64,000 nucleotides of DNA from Armigeres subalbatus (taxonomy: Eukaryota > Arthropoda > Insecta > Diptera > Culicidae). Position 1 is the first letter of the stretch, and every line of letters begins with the position of its first letter. Of the stretch, positions 53,586 through 64,000 are shown piece after piece. Position numbers and translations under genes: made by a program. The notes under the pieces are model-generated. The model did not search any database. It saw nothing but the letters and a program-made list of their open reading frames with translations, and was not told where the DNA came from. The stretch lies in the NCBI RefSeq assembly GCF_024139115.2, contig NC_085140.1:433193240-433257239 (forward strand), in the 5' to 3' direction.

Positions 53586-56500
53586 TCGCGTTTGGTTGAT
53601 TATTTGATTACATTTTTTCAAGGCAAACATTCCAAAACAACCAAATTATTTAAATATGTATCATGGTATGTGCACAATTAACTATAAAACCCTGATTAAT
53701 CCACCTAGCGGTGATGATGCCTTTCTCGCTCGTTCAAAAACATATTAGAAAAGTCTTATATAACACTAAAAAGGGCTTATTTTTCACATTTGTGTATGGC
53801 AGCTTTACTTTGTACCGTTAAATGCACAAAAACGATCCATAAAAAAAATGAAAAACGATCCACAAAAAAAATGAAAAACGATCCATAAATAACATCTGAA
53901 TGTTCCATAAAACACTACCTTAAATCCAAAAAATAATTCAGGCGTATCCATAAAGATTAATTTTAAGATCCATAACTAAGCTAAAAAATAAACCAAATAA
54001 TTGGAAAATAAGTATGTACCTTCAAATATGATCAAGAAAAACAATATCATTCCTGCTACATATTTTCCCATCATCCATTTGGAAAATGATCCATACACAG
54101 TTCGAACGAAACCTGTAAATTTTCGTTCAAGTAGATGTAACAAATTGACCTCCGTGTTAAGCAACGTAAGGTTATAGGTTATTTTAAATTTACACGTGCT
54201 GTAATTTACGAGTTTATATTTTTATAAGAAAATAAAAAAATGCGACCAACATGGGAATCGAACTTCAATCCACAGAGTGAGGGGCCACCTCGTTAGCCAC
54301 TCGTGCATTTCAACTTCTTGAAAGCGAGCCGACCAAAGAGTATCAAGTTAAGCGTTCTGTCGATTTGATTATTCTTCATCAGACTGAACGATAACTTAAA
54401 TTTACATGACACGGAAACTTCTTCGAGACGCGAATGTTTGAGACTCAGTATACTGAATACATCACAGATTTCTCGAAGGGATGTTATAAAATCATTGAGT
54501 TACAGCGATGAAATGCTGCGTTATGAGGGCCACTTTGTACAAACATCCGAATATTTCAATTTGATTGATGCTTATATGAATAAAATAAGCGCCAGCTGCG
54601 GTTTGCATGAAATGGAATGGGATTTGTTTTGATTTGTTTTGACAGCCACGTTCTCGCACAACAAGGTTTCCGTTAGACGCATGTAAAATTAAGTCATGTT
54701 GAATGGAAATATCGACGATTTTATCGTTTACATCACAGAAATTGAAAATTACGATTTAGTACACATTCTGTTACCAAATTTTACATTCAGTAAGGATTTC
54801 CATCGTGGCTAATTTTCAGAATATTTTACTGTGTAGAAAACTACATTTTGATCCATAAAAATACAATTTTGTGCAATTTTTATCGTGATTATGATCCATA
54901 ACTTCGGTAATATGATCCATAGTTTTGGACATATGATCCATAATATTGGCCATTTGACAAACTTCCGAGTGTTTCTTGTTTTGAAGTCAGAATCCAGCTT
55001 AGGCTTCTGGCACCCAATCAATAAGATAGCCTTTTTAAAATTATTGTTTTGAATAGTATGATTCTTCATATAGATAAGAATTCATTTTTTGCTGATGAGC
55101 AGTTCCGTTTTTGTCATTGACATTCAACCACTTTTCAACTAAGATTTACGAATTTGATCCGACTTAATAAAATCTAAAGAGAATTCTACTACGGTTGCTT
55201 TTCTTTATATGGAGAGCATTTCGGAGTGATTAACCGAAGGTTTTATTAAAATTGATTCATATTAATTTGTTTTTGTATATATTATAATGAACTGATCTAA
55301 AATTATTTATCAGTACTCGTGACAGAGCTGGTCTAATACTTTATATCATACTGATTGCATACCTGATATTATTCTATCAGGAAATCAAAAATCGTTGATT
55401 GCCTTAGAGTAATTTGTTATGGATTATAGCAAGGATGTTTTCGATCATTTAGTAATATAGGTTCGATAATTTAGTAGTTTGTCAATAATTCATTCCTGAG
55501 GTTAAATGTCGAAAAATATCCGCACCAGAAGTCCACCATAAAACACGTTTTAAAATTTAACTTCTGGTATGAGTAATCGACAAACTAAATGATCGAACTT
55601 AGATTACTACATGATCCAAAACATGCTTGGATTGTAGAAAAGTTTGGACACATTTTCCATTGACCTGCCAAAAAAAACATTTTTTCTTCAAATCCTTCCG
55701 AAACTCAGCTTCTCCCACATAATCCGAGTGCTATTTGAAATCTTCAAACAGATGTGTTGTCACTATGAATGGGGTTCCAATTAGACTAGCGAAGTCCAAG
55801 ATTTAGGACTTATGTATAGCATGAATTAATTAACTATCAAAAACCACACCGAAGGTATACAAGCGAAAAGGTACGAATATAGTTAGTAGTTATAGAAAAT
55901 CAAAACCATTTACTAAAATAAATTGTTTTATTTACTAACTAATTGTTAGACCAGCCATGTTTACATATACTGTGCCAATATGAATTATTTGCTGAAACGC
56001 CAGGAAGAATGCATTACAGAGGATTCAAAATAAATGTTGAAATTGATTCTGAAGTTGCTTCCCTGCACACCAAAACATTATGAATATTAGGCGATTTGAA
56101 TGAATTGACACAAAAGCACATGACGTAAACTCAATCGTATATGTTTTTCAACGTCAGATGATTTAAATATGCCACGGAACCTAAAAACACAGCTCTAGGT
56201 GCGTTGCCGCACGAATGCACAAGCCGATGATAAGTGCAAATTGCATATAACCTGTTATACTTCGATCACCGCTCATCCAAGAAGTAAAGATAGCTGAGGG
56301 GTAACATTTTAGGCTCTCATTCAGAGAGTTTGTGTTCGACGCTCATTCGGTTCTCATTTTTTTTTCAAAAACATATTTATAAACAATTTTTATTTTCTAA
56401 AACTCAATACCAAATTTTTGAAACGACTTCTCTGCGATTCTAAAAAAAATCGATACGTCAAATCTGAGAGGTGAACACACTCCCACGCAATCCAGCACCA

Positions 56501-56791
56501 CTAACAGGTAGCCGAAGTATTTACCTATATGTTAGACTACATATCTACACATGTCTTTTAATCGAAATAATTAGACTTTCATGTTGCCAATCTAAAAGAA
56601 AATTAAATTTCAAATCCGAAAAATCTAACTATTTTCGGCTAAAATGTGTTTTAACATTTTAACAATCATTTTAAAATTGACGCCCTTCACCCTTGCCGGG
56701 GTGATGGGCCAATGGGGCGTGTTGCGTCCTTCTGCAATATTCATCCAACGGCAAGCGACTGAAGCGAATGCAGTGACGTTTTATTTTAGTA
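53586..56791. other. AT-rich intergenic region with a tRNA-like fragment
   Basis: 53694-53740 is a fragment of the 38768 repeat (GATTAATCCACCTAGCGGTG). 53840-53960 has simple AAAACGATCCATAAA units. 54242-54310 (minus) is tRNA-like: A-box-like GAGTGGCTAACGAGGTGG and B box AGTTCGATTCCC, but its acceptor stem does not pair, so it is a SINE head or tRNA pseudogene. 54950-55030 recurs at 58675-58745 (AGTCAGAATCCAGCTTAGGC). No gene is seen. Confidence 0.5.
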
Positions 56792-57485
56792 CTAGCTTTA
56801 TGTACCCGGCCTTGCTCGGAATTGCCAGTTTGATTCGCAGACTTTTTTTTCACAATCGGAAAATGAATAAACCAATTGGTCAACAGGATAATTGCGTTTT
56901 CTTATCGATACTTCATCATTTGATCAGAAGAAGGCAGATTTCATTTGAAAACATTGACTGATTTTGAAGAAGGGAGCAAACCCATAATCGCCATATTCCG
57001 GGCAAACGTTTATTTCTAAAGAAGGAAAAACATCCACCGATGCCTTATTCCGGGCAAACGTCTATTTTAAAGAAGGGATCACATTCACCATCCAGAAGGA
57101 AACACATTAATCATTGCTTGTCACTGGGCAACCATAATTTCGATAAATGGTTAAATTGATCGATAACTAAACAATACAATAATGGGTTCAGAAGTTAGGC
57201 TGGAGCATACACACAAACATACAAACATTGAGTTTTATATATCTCGGGTACTTATTCAAAAGGACGTATGTGATTTTGTAAACAAAGATGCATACGTCGA
57301 TTTGTCAAATATGATGGCACTCCTACGCAAACCAACACAACGAACATGTAGCCGAAACCTCCCCTACCTGTATGTGGCGATGGTTTGCGTGGGAGTGCTA
57401 TCAGATTGCAGAAATCAACGTTTAAATTTTTGTTTACAAAATCACATACGTCACATACGTTGAATAAGTATCCGAGATATATAGA
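56792..57485 (-). mobile_element. non-autonomous Helitron with a nested MITE
   Basis: On the minus strand it begins after A at TCTATATATAAAACTCAATG (broken by the MITE), and ends GCAAGGCCGGGTACATAAAG-CTAG before T. The last 40 bases contain the CCGAGCAAGGCCGGG hairpin-like segment of mosquito Helitrons. The interior has no Rep/helicase. Confidence 0.75.
57242..57477. mobile_element. 236-bp MITE with arms of about 105 bp
   Basis: TCTCGGGTACTTATTCAA and the reverse complement of TTGAATAAGTATCCGAGA start arms that continue through GACGTATGTGATTTTGTAAA and GCACTCC.ACGCAAACCA. TA lies on both sides. A related fragment is at 56460-56545. Confidence 0.8.
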
Positions 57486-57491
57486 TAGCTA

Positions 57492-58632
57492 ATAGCTATA
57501 TGTATTCGGCTTTGCTAGGGACTGAAAAGTAAATTATTCAATTAAAATGTCCAATGCTGTAGCACAAAACCCACAGAGGTAGATCTACCGCTCATAGAAT
57601 TGTTCCTTTGTATCAATCTATTTTTATATATTTGTTTGGCCCTTCTACCTTTTCAATAAACATCTTCCAAAAATAGAGAATAAGTGTACCAAATCTGGTT
57701 GTAATTTATCCTGGGAGTTACACTGAATTGCTCATTTTTAAAAGACAACCCCTTCCCCATAACTTCCCTTTTTCCCCAATGACCCTCCCACCTCCTTTGT
57801 TATCTTCTCCTTGGGATAGAAAATGTGTACACCAATTTTGGTTGAAATCGGTCCTGGGAGTTAGGTGTTACACTGAATTGCTCTTTTCTAAATACAACCC
57901 TTCCCCTTACCCTCCCTTTTTCCCAATGATCATACCACCCTTTGTTATTTTCTCCTTAGGATAGAGAATGTGTGTACCAAATTTGGATGAAATCGGTCCA
58001 GGGGTTCAAAAGATACACTGAATTGCTTGTTTTCTGAACAATACCCCTCCCCCCCGCCCCCCCCCCCCTTTTCCAAATTACACCTCCCTATGATCGACTA
58101 CTCTTAGTGAATATGTGTACAAAATTTGGTTGATATGGGTACTGGGGGTTGGGAGTTACACTGAATTGCTCGTTTTATAAAGACAACCCCTCCCCCCATA
58201 CCCTCCCTTTTTTTACAATGACCGCCCCACCCGCTTTGTTATCTTTTGTTTAGGGTAGAGAATGTTTGTATCAAATTTGGTTGAAATCGGTGCAGGGGTT
58301 CAGAATTTACTCTGAATTACCCGTTTTCTGAACCATACCCCTCCCTCCAGACCCCTCCCCCCTTTCAAAGATTACACTCTCATATGGTTGTCTCCTTATA
58401 TTGAATATGTGTACAAAATTTGATTGAAATCGGTCCTAGGAGATGCAAGTTACACATAATTGTTCGTTTTCTAAACAAAACCCCTCCCCCTTTTCTAAAT
58501 GACCCTCCCACCCCCTTTGTCAACTTCCCCTGAGGATAGAGAACGTGTGTACCAAATTTGGTTGAATTCGGCCAAGTGGTTCAGAAGTAGTTAGCGAACA
58601 TACATACATAGATTGATTTTTATATATATAGA
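57492..58632 (-). mobile_element. second Helitron, head-to-tail with the first
   Basis: On the minus strand it starts after A at TCTATATATATAAAAATCAA (58632) and ends CAAAGCCGAATACATATAG-CTAT before T (57492), the terminal CTAG being altered to CTAT. Its interior is a tandem array of six units of 143-151 bp (GAATTGCTCnTTTTnTAAA, CCCCTCCC, AATTTGGTTGAAATCGGTCC) at 57725, 57875, 58019, 58163, 58314 and 58457. Confidence 0.78.
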
Positions 58633-59511
58633 TTACAAAAAAATCCCGGGATATAGAACAACAAATGTTTCCAGTTGGCAAACATTCGAGTGCTTCCCAG
58701 TTTGAAGTCAGAATCCAGCTTAGGCTTCTGTCACCCAATCAATAAGATCATACAATTGGATCGAGTGTTGGAATGTGCATATTTTCATTTTGTGCGTTTA
58801 TTATAAAGACTTGCAGCTCTGTTCGAACTTAATCGTTTGTATTATGACACTTTTGGTCTATAAGCCCTACGAGAAATAAGTTTTCGTAAATAATTCCTCA
58901 GATAAAGGTGTTTTGTAATTTTAAATGAATTTTCATGCACATATTAGGGGCATGCGAAAAAGTGCAATATTTAATCAAACTAACTGTTATTTATAATGCG
59001 AATAAATTTGTCGCTTGTAGAATTTATCTAATTTAATCGATAATAATGAATATTCACTTGTTGGGAATATTTGTGTTTTGACATGGCCGGGGTAACCCAT
59101 TTTTCTACTCAAATTTTCGATTAGCAGATTTAATTGATAACAAATCGTATGGATATCCTACAACAAATATACATAAAAATTGATATTGTATGATGTTCGT
59201 TTTATTTTTGCGAACGAAGTACCACAAGTCAGTCAAAAAGCCGCTTGGTGCGATTTGGCTAAGCCCCGACCACATGTCGTTGAATTACCAATACTTTTTA
59301 CTGTATTTCTTTCAAATTGATACATTCAAGGGGTAGACAAAATTCAGAAAAATATTCGCCCTGCCTTACGCCGTATGAATAAAAATTATTCCATTGTGTA
59401 ATCAATGATATACTTAAAAGCTTTTAATAACAATTTATGGACTGGAAAATTAATTAAAAATGAAGATGGTACAAATATGCAATTATGTACAAAGGCAATA
59501 AAGCAATTTTC
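58633..59511. other. AT-rich intergenic, nothing recognised
   Basis: 58675-58745 repeats part of 54950-55030. No gene or element end found in the rest. Confidence 0.45.
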
Positions 59512-59718
59512 AATATAATATAATATCATAATTATTATGATTTGCTTTTTTGCTAATTCCAAAAGACGAATTCGAGAACGTTTTTGTGGTATGGTAGAAG
59601 CTGTGGGAGTTTTTCTCCAAATCTCCCACAGCATACTCTACCACAAAAACGTTCTCGAATTCGTCTTTTGGAATCTGCAAAAAGCAAATCATAATAATTA
59701 TGTTATTATATTATATAG
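59512..59718. repeat. near-perfect 200-bp hairpin (palindromic element)
   Basis: Arms of about 99 bp (59512-59610 and 59620-59718) match at roughly 93%: TAATTATTATGATTTGCTTT, ATTCCAAAAGACGAATTCGA, GAACGTTTTTGTGGTA, GCTGTGGGAG. The loop is about 9-14 nt. It is probably a palindromic MITE in AT-rich DNA. Confidence 0.88.
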
Positions 59719-60653
59719 TTGTTAATAGAACAGAAGCACGGCTTGCTGTACGCGCTGTACGGGCTGTGTACAATGCGATGCCTGATGCAAGCTGAAAATA
59801 AACAGTCAACCCGGCGGAAACCCGTACAAAGAAAGATTCGTTTTTTTCGCGAAGCTCACACATATTGTGAATGAGCTAATTCCTTAATTTGTTGATTGTA
59901 GCTTGTTAATTTAATTTTTGGTAACTTGGTGTTAAAAAGTTGATGCTGTAAAGCATCTCCTAAACAAATGTGTATGGGCAAATTAAATTCGAAAAATTCT
60001 TTTAGTTTGACATTTATATGGGGGCCCGCCACTGTGCGACGGCACATTGCCATTCCTTTTTTCACCCGCATTCGTACGGGAGAGCGTTGAACTAGAGTTT
60101 CCATTTCCCGGCCATTTTCGTTGTCCCGGGATTCGGGATGAAGTTGCTCGTATATCCCGGGAAATCCCGGGATCCCGGGATTTTTCGATGTTCCCTTAGA
60201 AAATTTATTTTTTGATTGAAAAACGATTTTATTCAATGTTCAGGGGTAATGTTCATATTTTAGAAAGGCCAGATAAAACAGATTTCAAATTGGAACTCAA
60301 TTCAATTCTAATTTGAATTGATTCTTTCGAAAAAAAAAACGATTTCATGAAGCAAATAATATTCACGTTTTTCTCGGAAGGTAGAGCACCGTTTTGGAAT
60401 ATATGATCGCCGAGTCTGAGAAGAAGGGTTCGCTGGCGGTTGAAGTCGGCTTGACTATTTGCATTGTTTTGAATATGCATTGGGTTTAGACAGTTGCTGG
60501 GATTTCATTCAATACCCTAGTGACGAAAGGTGGAAAACACAATACTAGAGTATCCTCCAACTCATGGCAGGCTACTAATTGATACTTTTGCCAAGAGCAG
60601 CAGCTCTTCCTAATCATGAACAGATGGCTTCCTTATATTTATGTTAATCGTTA

Positions 60654-60796
60654 CCCAGTCAACACAAAATCGTATATCATGCAACACACGATGCTAAAGT
60701 GGAGGCGATATACGTACATATTGTACGGGAAAGTACCTATATGGCCTCCACTTTAGCATCTTATGTGACATCATATACGATCTAGTGTTGACTGGG
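60654..60796. mobile_element. 143-bp palindromic MITE, TA duplication
   Basis: CCCAGTCAACACAAAATCGT and the reverse complement of ACGATCTAGTGTTGACTGGG head arms that pair through GATGCTAAAGTGGAGGC. TA lies on both sides (60652-60653, 60797-60798). A half copy is at 3434-3516. Confidence 0.9.
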
Positions 60797-60839
60797 TAAT
60801 GTATCGTTATCACCGATAAAGTGAATTGCCAGAAACAAT

Positions 60840-61278
60840 ATTAGAAGCTCTTTTAGTGGAATGTATTCAACCGTCTAAGACGAGTTAATAACTCTTCATT
60901 CAGATAGATTCGCAGATACGTATTTCGACCTCAACTGTGAGGTCGTCTTCAGTGTCTTATACTTAACTCGACTTAGTATCTTAGTATCTGCGTAAGAAAA
61001 CAAAACCTATGGAGAGTACTTAACTCGTCTTAAACGGTTGAAGTTAATTGTGTTCAACGTAATCGCTCGCTGCGATAAAGATGAATCAACTTCATCTTTT
61101 ATCGGAGTTCAATAATTTAACGTAAGAAAATTATTTTGAGCTTTTTAGTGGATTGTAGTCGAGTCAAGTACAAGACACTGAAGACGACCTTACTGTTGAG
61201 GTCAAATACGTATCTGTCAAGATACAATTAAGTGGTGGAATTCAATGGGATTGTATTAACTCGTCTTATGACAAGTGA
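60840..61278. repeat. inverted pair of 123-bp-family copies
   Basis: 60840-60975 is in minus sense (GACGAGTTAATA ... CAGATACGTATTTCGACC ... CAGTGTCTTATACTTAACTC) and 61149-61278 in plus sense (AGTCGAGTCAAGTACAAGAC ... CTCGTCTTATGACAAGTGAA). Confidence 0.75.
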
Positions 61279-62193
61279 ATTTAACGTAAGTTAACTCGAT
61301 AATTTAACGATAATGGGGTTAATAGATTACGCGATTAAAGCTGGTATACAAATTTGACAGAAGCCGAGAATTGGACAATTTGATTGCAGCTTGTTGACCA
61401 GAGTTGATTTTGATCGAAGCGATACACCAAAAAAATTAGGCAGAGCATCGGGGTTGGACCACTTGTACTTGCGCATGTGCTTGAAAGTTTGTCGTACGAA
61501 CGTCGATTGGAAGGACATGAATTAGATCAAGAATTGTTTTGGAGGCAAGAAGCTTAGGAAGATTGACTCAATATTGGGCGGCGCAAAGGAGATTAGCAAG
61601 ACGAATATCAGCTAGTGTACACAACCTCGCTGGAGACGGGAGATGGGTAGGAAGCAGGGGCCAAATAGATGTAGCTGATCTTGTATTGTAGATACTTGTC
61701 GTTCAATTAATAGAGAGCTGTAGTAGCTGCTGAAAAAAGTATCAGTTAGTAGCTCTCCATTGAGTGGTATTGGGGAATCTAATATTTTTTGTGGCGGTGT
61801 ACTATTAACTATCTTCGGTATTTTCATGTCTGTTCCTCTCTTACTTATTTAATAATAAGATGATATCGATTGTGCATCATAAAGAACCTTGGCTCCATAT
61901 ACATGCCTGAGCCTACCAAATAGACGAACTTGAAAAAAAATCATGTCTGATGGGAGGTATAAAAATATGATAGAGTTATCAAGTTGAGTTTCGCGTTCAA
62001 AACAAATAACTTTTGTGAGAAGAAAAATTACACTGTTTGCGAACCGGAAATGAAACAGTATTTTTTGTCCCGGGTATCCCGGGATTTTCGGGATTTCAAA
62101 AATAATATCCCGGGAATCGGGAAATCCCGAATTTTCCTAAATCCCGGGATTTTTTGTCCCGGGATGTCCCGGGATGGAAACTCTACGTTGAAC

Positions 62194-62972
62194 AAAGCAC
62201 GATGCATTTTGAAATTGCTATATGTAGGTACATGAGTATGTGATATAGGGTATTTGTGTTTTTCTTAGCGCATGACTTAGCGCATTAGCAATAAGACATG
62301 AGAAAAGTTTTGTATGACGTTTAACATAGGAGAGGGTTTTCAATTACTGAACGGATATCGGATAACGGATATTTGTAATTTCCATAGGGCACCCGTACCT
62401 TGAGTGTAGGTAGTGGGTTCTTATTATATATTTCCCATTATTATACACATATGTTTCCTTTCGTTGCGGTATGATGTAATTATGCCATCACACCAATATA
62501 ATTTTTCATAACAAAATTGACTTCAACGGTGAAGCAACTTTTACGAAGCTATTTTGAATAATTGGTTAGGTGAAATAAATCTTATTTTAAGATCAAAATT
62601 GTATCTATTAGTTAATGTAATGAAACTGTTTATTTTCAATCACGAAACGTGCACTTCGAGAATAGTTGGTAAATTCAAACCACTATTCACTTGGATCGTA
62701 GTGCAATTTGCACCAGTTCTGATCAATCACGGAGTAGCAACCATTGATATGTACAGTCAGTCTAAGCTAAGCTAAAGCTAAGCTGAAACTGTATAGTTTC
62801 AATCAACAAACGATAAAAACAAATATTTTCTTTTCTCAATTCATTAATATTTCCAGTATAGGAACATTTACCCTAGCAGGATAAACTCTAATGCTATATA
62901 GAGGCAATAAACATATCGCCAATTCGATAATTTATATTTGCATGTATCTTCTCACAAGTTGAGAGTATTGAT
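62194..62972. other. AT-rich intergenic, nothing recognised
   Basis: Only simple motifs such as AGCTAAGCTAAAGCTAAGCT (62765-62785) stand out. No gene. Confidence 0.45.
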
Positions 62973-63240
62973 GGTGCTGTGGTATAGTATGCGCTTCCCA
63001 CCCCAGAGATCACAAATTCGAATCCGAGGTAGGGCGTTTTGCTTTTTTTTTGCACGTGAAAACAGTTTTTTCGCCGTAACTTCGGAACGCAATGTCCGAT
63101 GGATCTAATTTTCAATAGCAAACAATGGGATTGAATTCTACGTCGAATGGAACTTGTTGCGAGCAAATTGGATAATGCTAAGTACCAAAAAGTGTGTCGC
63201 ACATTGTTGTACACACATACACACACACATACACACACAC
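62973..63240 (+). mobile_element. SINE-like unit: tRNA-type head plus the 40-kb repeat body
   Basis: The head has an A-box-like GTGGTATAGTATGCGC and a B box AATTCGAATCC, but no paired acceptor stem. After a T-run, the body (CGCCGTAACTTCGGAACGCA, TTCAATAGCAAACAATGGGA, CGTCGAATGGAACTTGTTGC) is a diverged copy of the 170-bp unit at 38768-42465, and it ends in an AC microsatellite as there. Confidence 0.6.
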
Positions 63241-64000
63241 ATCCTGGGGCAGCAGGGACCATGTCCAAGGGCTTGACGACCCCTCCCCAGCTGTCTGCGA
63301 GTCAGGGAGAACTGCCTAGGGCGTGGTGGGATTTAGCAGTGGGCTCTGCTAAAATCCCTCCCAAAAAACCACAAGTGCCCGTAAGCGGACTCTATCAAAG
63401 CGACTGTGTGCCGCTTCAAAAGCACAAGCCCAGGGAGGGAGTGCCAACTGGCATGTGGAGTGTCCCTACTTCGGTAGGGTAGTGCGTGAGCTGCTTTGGC
63501 AGGGGTGATTGATCTGTTTGTGCTGAGGCAGGAGTGTCATGGCGAGTCGCCGCCGCTATGGCAGCCTCGAAGCGCAGCAGAAGTCTGAGTATGGACTGCA
63601 CATGCTAAGGTAAGAGTGTCGTAGCGTTGCTACCGCTATCGACACCTCGAGGCATGGCAGTGGAGTGTTAGAATAAGTTGTGGGGGGTACCTACGTCGGT
63701 AGGGTAGCGCGTGAGCTGCTTCGGCAGGGAGTGAGTGATCTGGTTGTGCTGAGGCAGGAGTGTCATAGCGTGTCTCCGCCGCTATTGTCACCTCAAAGCG
63801 CAGCAGAAGTCTGAGTATGGACTGCACATGCTGAGGCAGGAGTCGAGGTATCCCATCGACACCTCGAGGCATTGCAGTGGAGTGTTAGAGTGAGCACCTG
63901 AAAAGGGTCACATGGAGCGAATGGTCTTTGGAGAAGCTGCTTCGGCGGCAGGGTAGCAGTGGGTTGTACCCACACACCTACAGTTGTGCACATGTGGTGC
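63241..64000. repeat. GC-rich 225-bp tandem repeat, runs off the window
   Basis: Two units start at 63472 and 63697 (CGGTAGGGTAG.GCGTGAGCTG), with shared GCTGAGGCAGGAGTGTCAT, AGCGCAGCAGAAGTCTGAGT and CACCTCGAGGCAT.GCAGTGG. A third partial unit may begin near 63935. The base composition is far more GC-rich than the rest of the window; it could be the 5' region of a retrotransposon whose body lies beyond 64000. Minus frames here are repeat artefacts. Confidence 0.65.

Larger units (their letters stand above)
60093..62185. mobile_element. 2.1-kb hAT-type element with TCCCGGGA subterminal repeats
   Basis: CGTTGAAC flanks both sides (60085-60092, 62186-62193), an exact 8-bp duplication. The ends TAGAGTTTCCAT and ATGGAAACTCTA are perfect inverted repeats of hAT form. 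Next to each end are clustered TCCCGGGA palindromes (60130-60185; 62065-62175), probable transposase-binding repeats. Minus frames at 60253-60480, 61327-61518 and 61612-61827 lie between but carry no recognisable hAT domain, so it is decayed or non-autonomous. Several smaller elements are nested inside. Confidence 0.9.

Noticed and set aside
54242..54310. Possible tRNA gene
   Set aside because: A- and B-box-like motifs exist, but the acceptor stem does not pair and no proper anticodon arm forms.
1..64000. Endogenous viral elements, common in Aedes
   Set aside because: I looked for flavivirus- or rhabdovirus-like protein motifs in the frames and recognised none.

Overview
This window is gene-poor, repeat-dense DNA from a culicine mosquito, most probably Aedes. 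The evidence is tRNA-derived SINEs resembling the Aedes Feilai family, a Jockey-clade LINE, many short TIR elements with TA duplications, Helitron ends, very short introns (55-65 nt) and insect chitin-binding genes. I can support three host genes. Everything else is transposable elements, foldback structures, degenerate minisatellites or unrecognised sequence.

Host genes. (1) 511-1270, minus: a secreted peritrophin/mucin-like protein with two six-cysteine chitin-binding (CBM14) domains joined by a Pro/Thr/Ala linker. (2) 14141-14481, plus: a 92-residue secreted paralogue with one CBM14 domain. Both genes have a 7-nt first coding exon, a phase-1 intron at the same place, and an identical 15-nt TATA-centred promoter block. 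They are a diverged, inverted duplicate pair about 13 kb apart. (3) 46260-48427, plus: a complete four-exon, 661-residue polypeptide GalNAc-transferase, a type II Golgi enzyme that starts mucin-type O-glycosylation. No functional link between the glycosyltransferase and the mucin-like gene can be shown; O-glycosylation of that linker is only a plausible general relation.

Layout. 1-3.9 kb: gene 1 followed by MITEs and LINE scraps. 3954-10927: a 7-kb foldback element with arms of at least 660 bp, filled with satellite units, a 1.4-kb CTG-flanked TIR element, SINEs and minisatellite. 11-19 kb: gene 2, MITEs, and a 1.7-kb foldback at 16.4-18.1 kb. 19.6-29 kb: GGAATTCC-type minisatellite, a Helitron, a modular foldback, and a full-length but frameshifted Jockey-like LINE (23100-27392) inserted in it, then a GC-richer single-copy-looking island (28.0-29.05 kb). 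29.5-38.8 and 42.5-45.1 kb: a very long degenerate 23-nt minisatellite whose polarity flips repeatedly, with identifiable insertions. 38.8-42.5 kb: a tandem/dispersed 170-bp repeat complex with AC microsatellites. 45.1-48.5 kb: MITE, then the GalNAc-transferase gene. 49.6-53.6 kb: nested LINE, MULE-like foldback, copia and SINE remnants. 56.8-58.6 kb: two Helitrons head-to-tail. 59.5-62.2 kb: a near-perfect 200-bp hairpin and a hAT-type element. 63.2-64 kb: a GC-rich 225-bp tandem repeat.

The most informative signals are insertions whose target duplications can be read directly, often against an empty-site copy in the same window. The likeliest under-described elements are the 123-bp TIR-less repeat with a 9-bp duplication (52228-52350), the MULE-like foldback (49757-51570), the 7-kb foldback, and the modular minisatellite foldbacks. 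All calls are from reading the sequence; no database search was possible.
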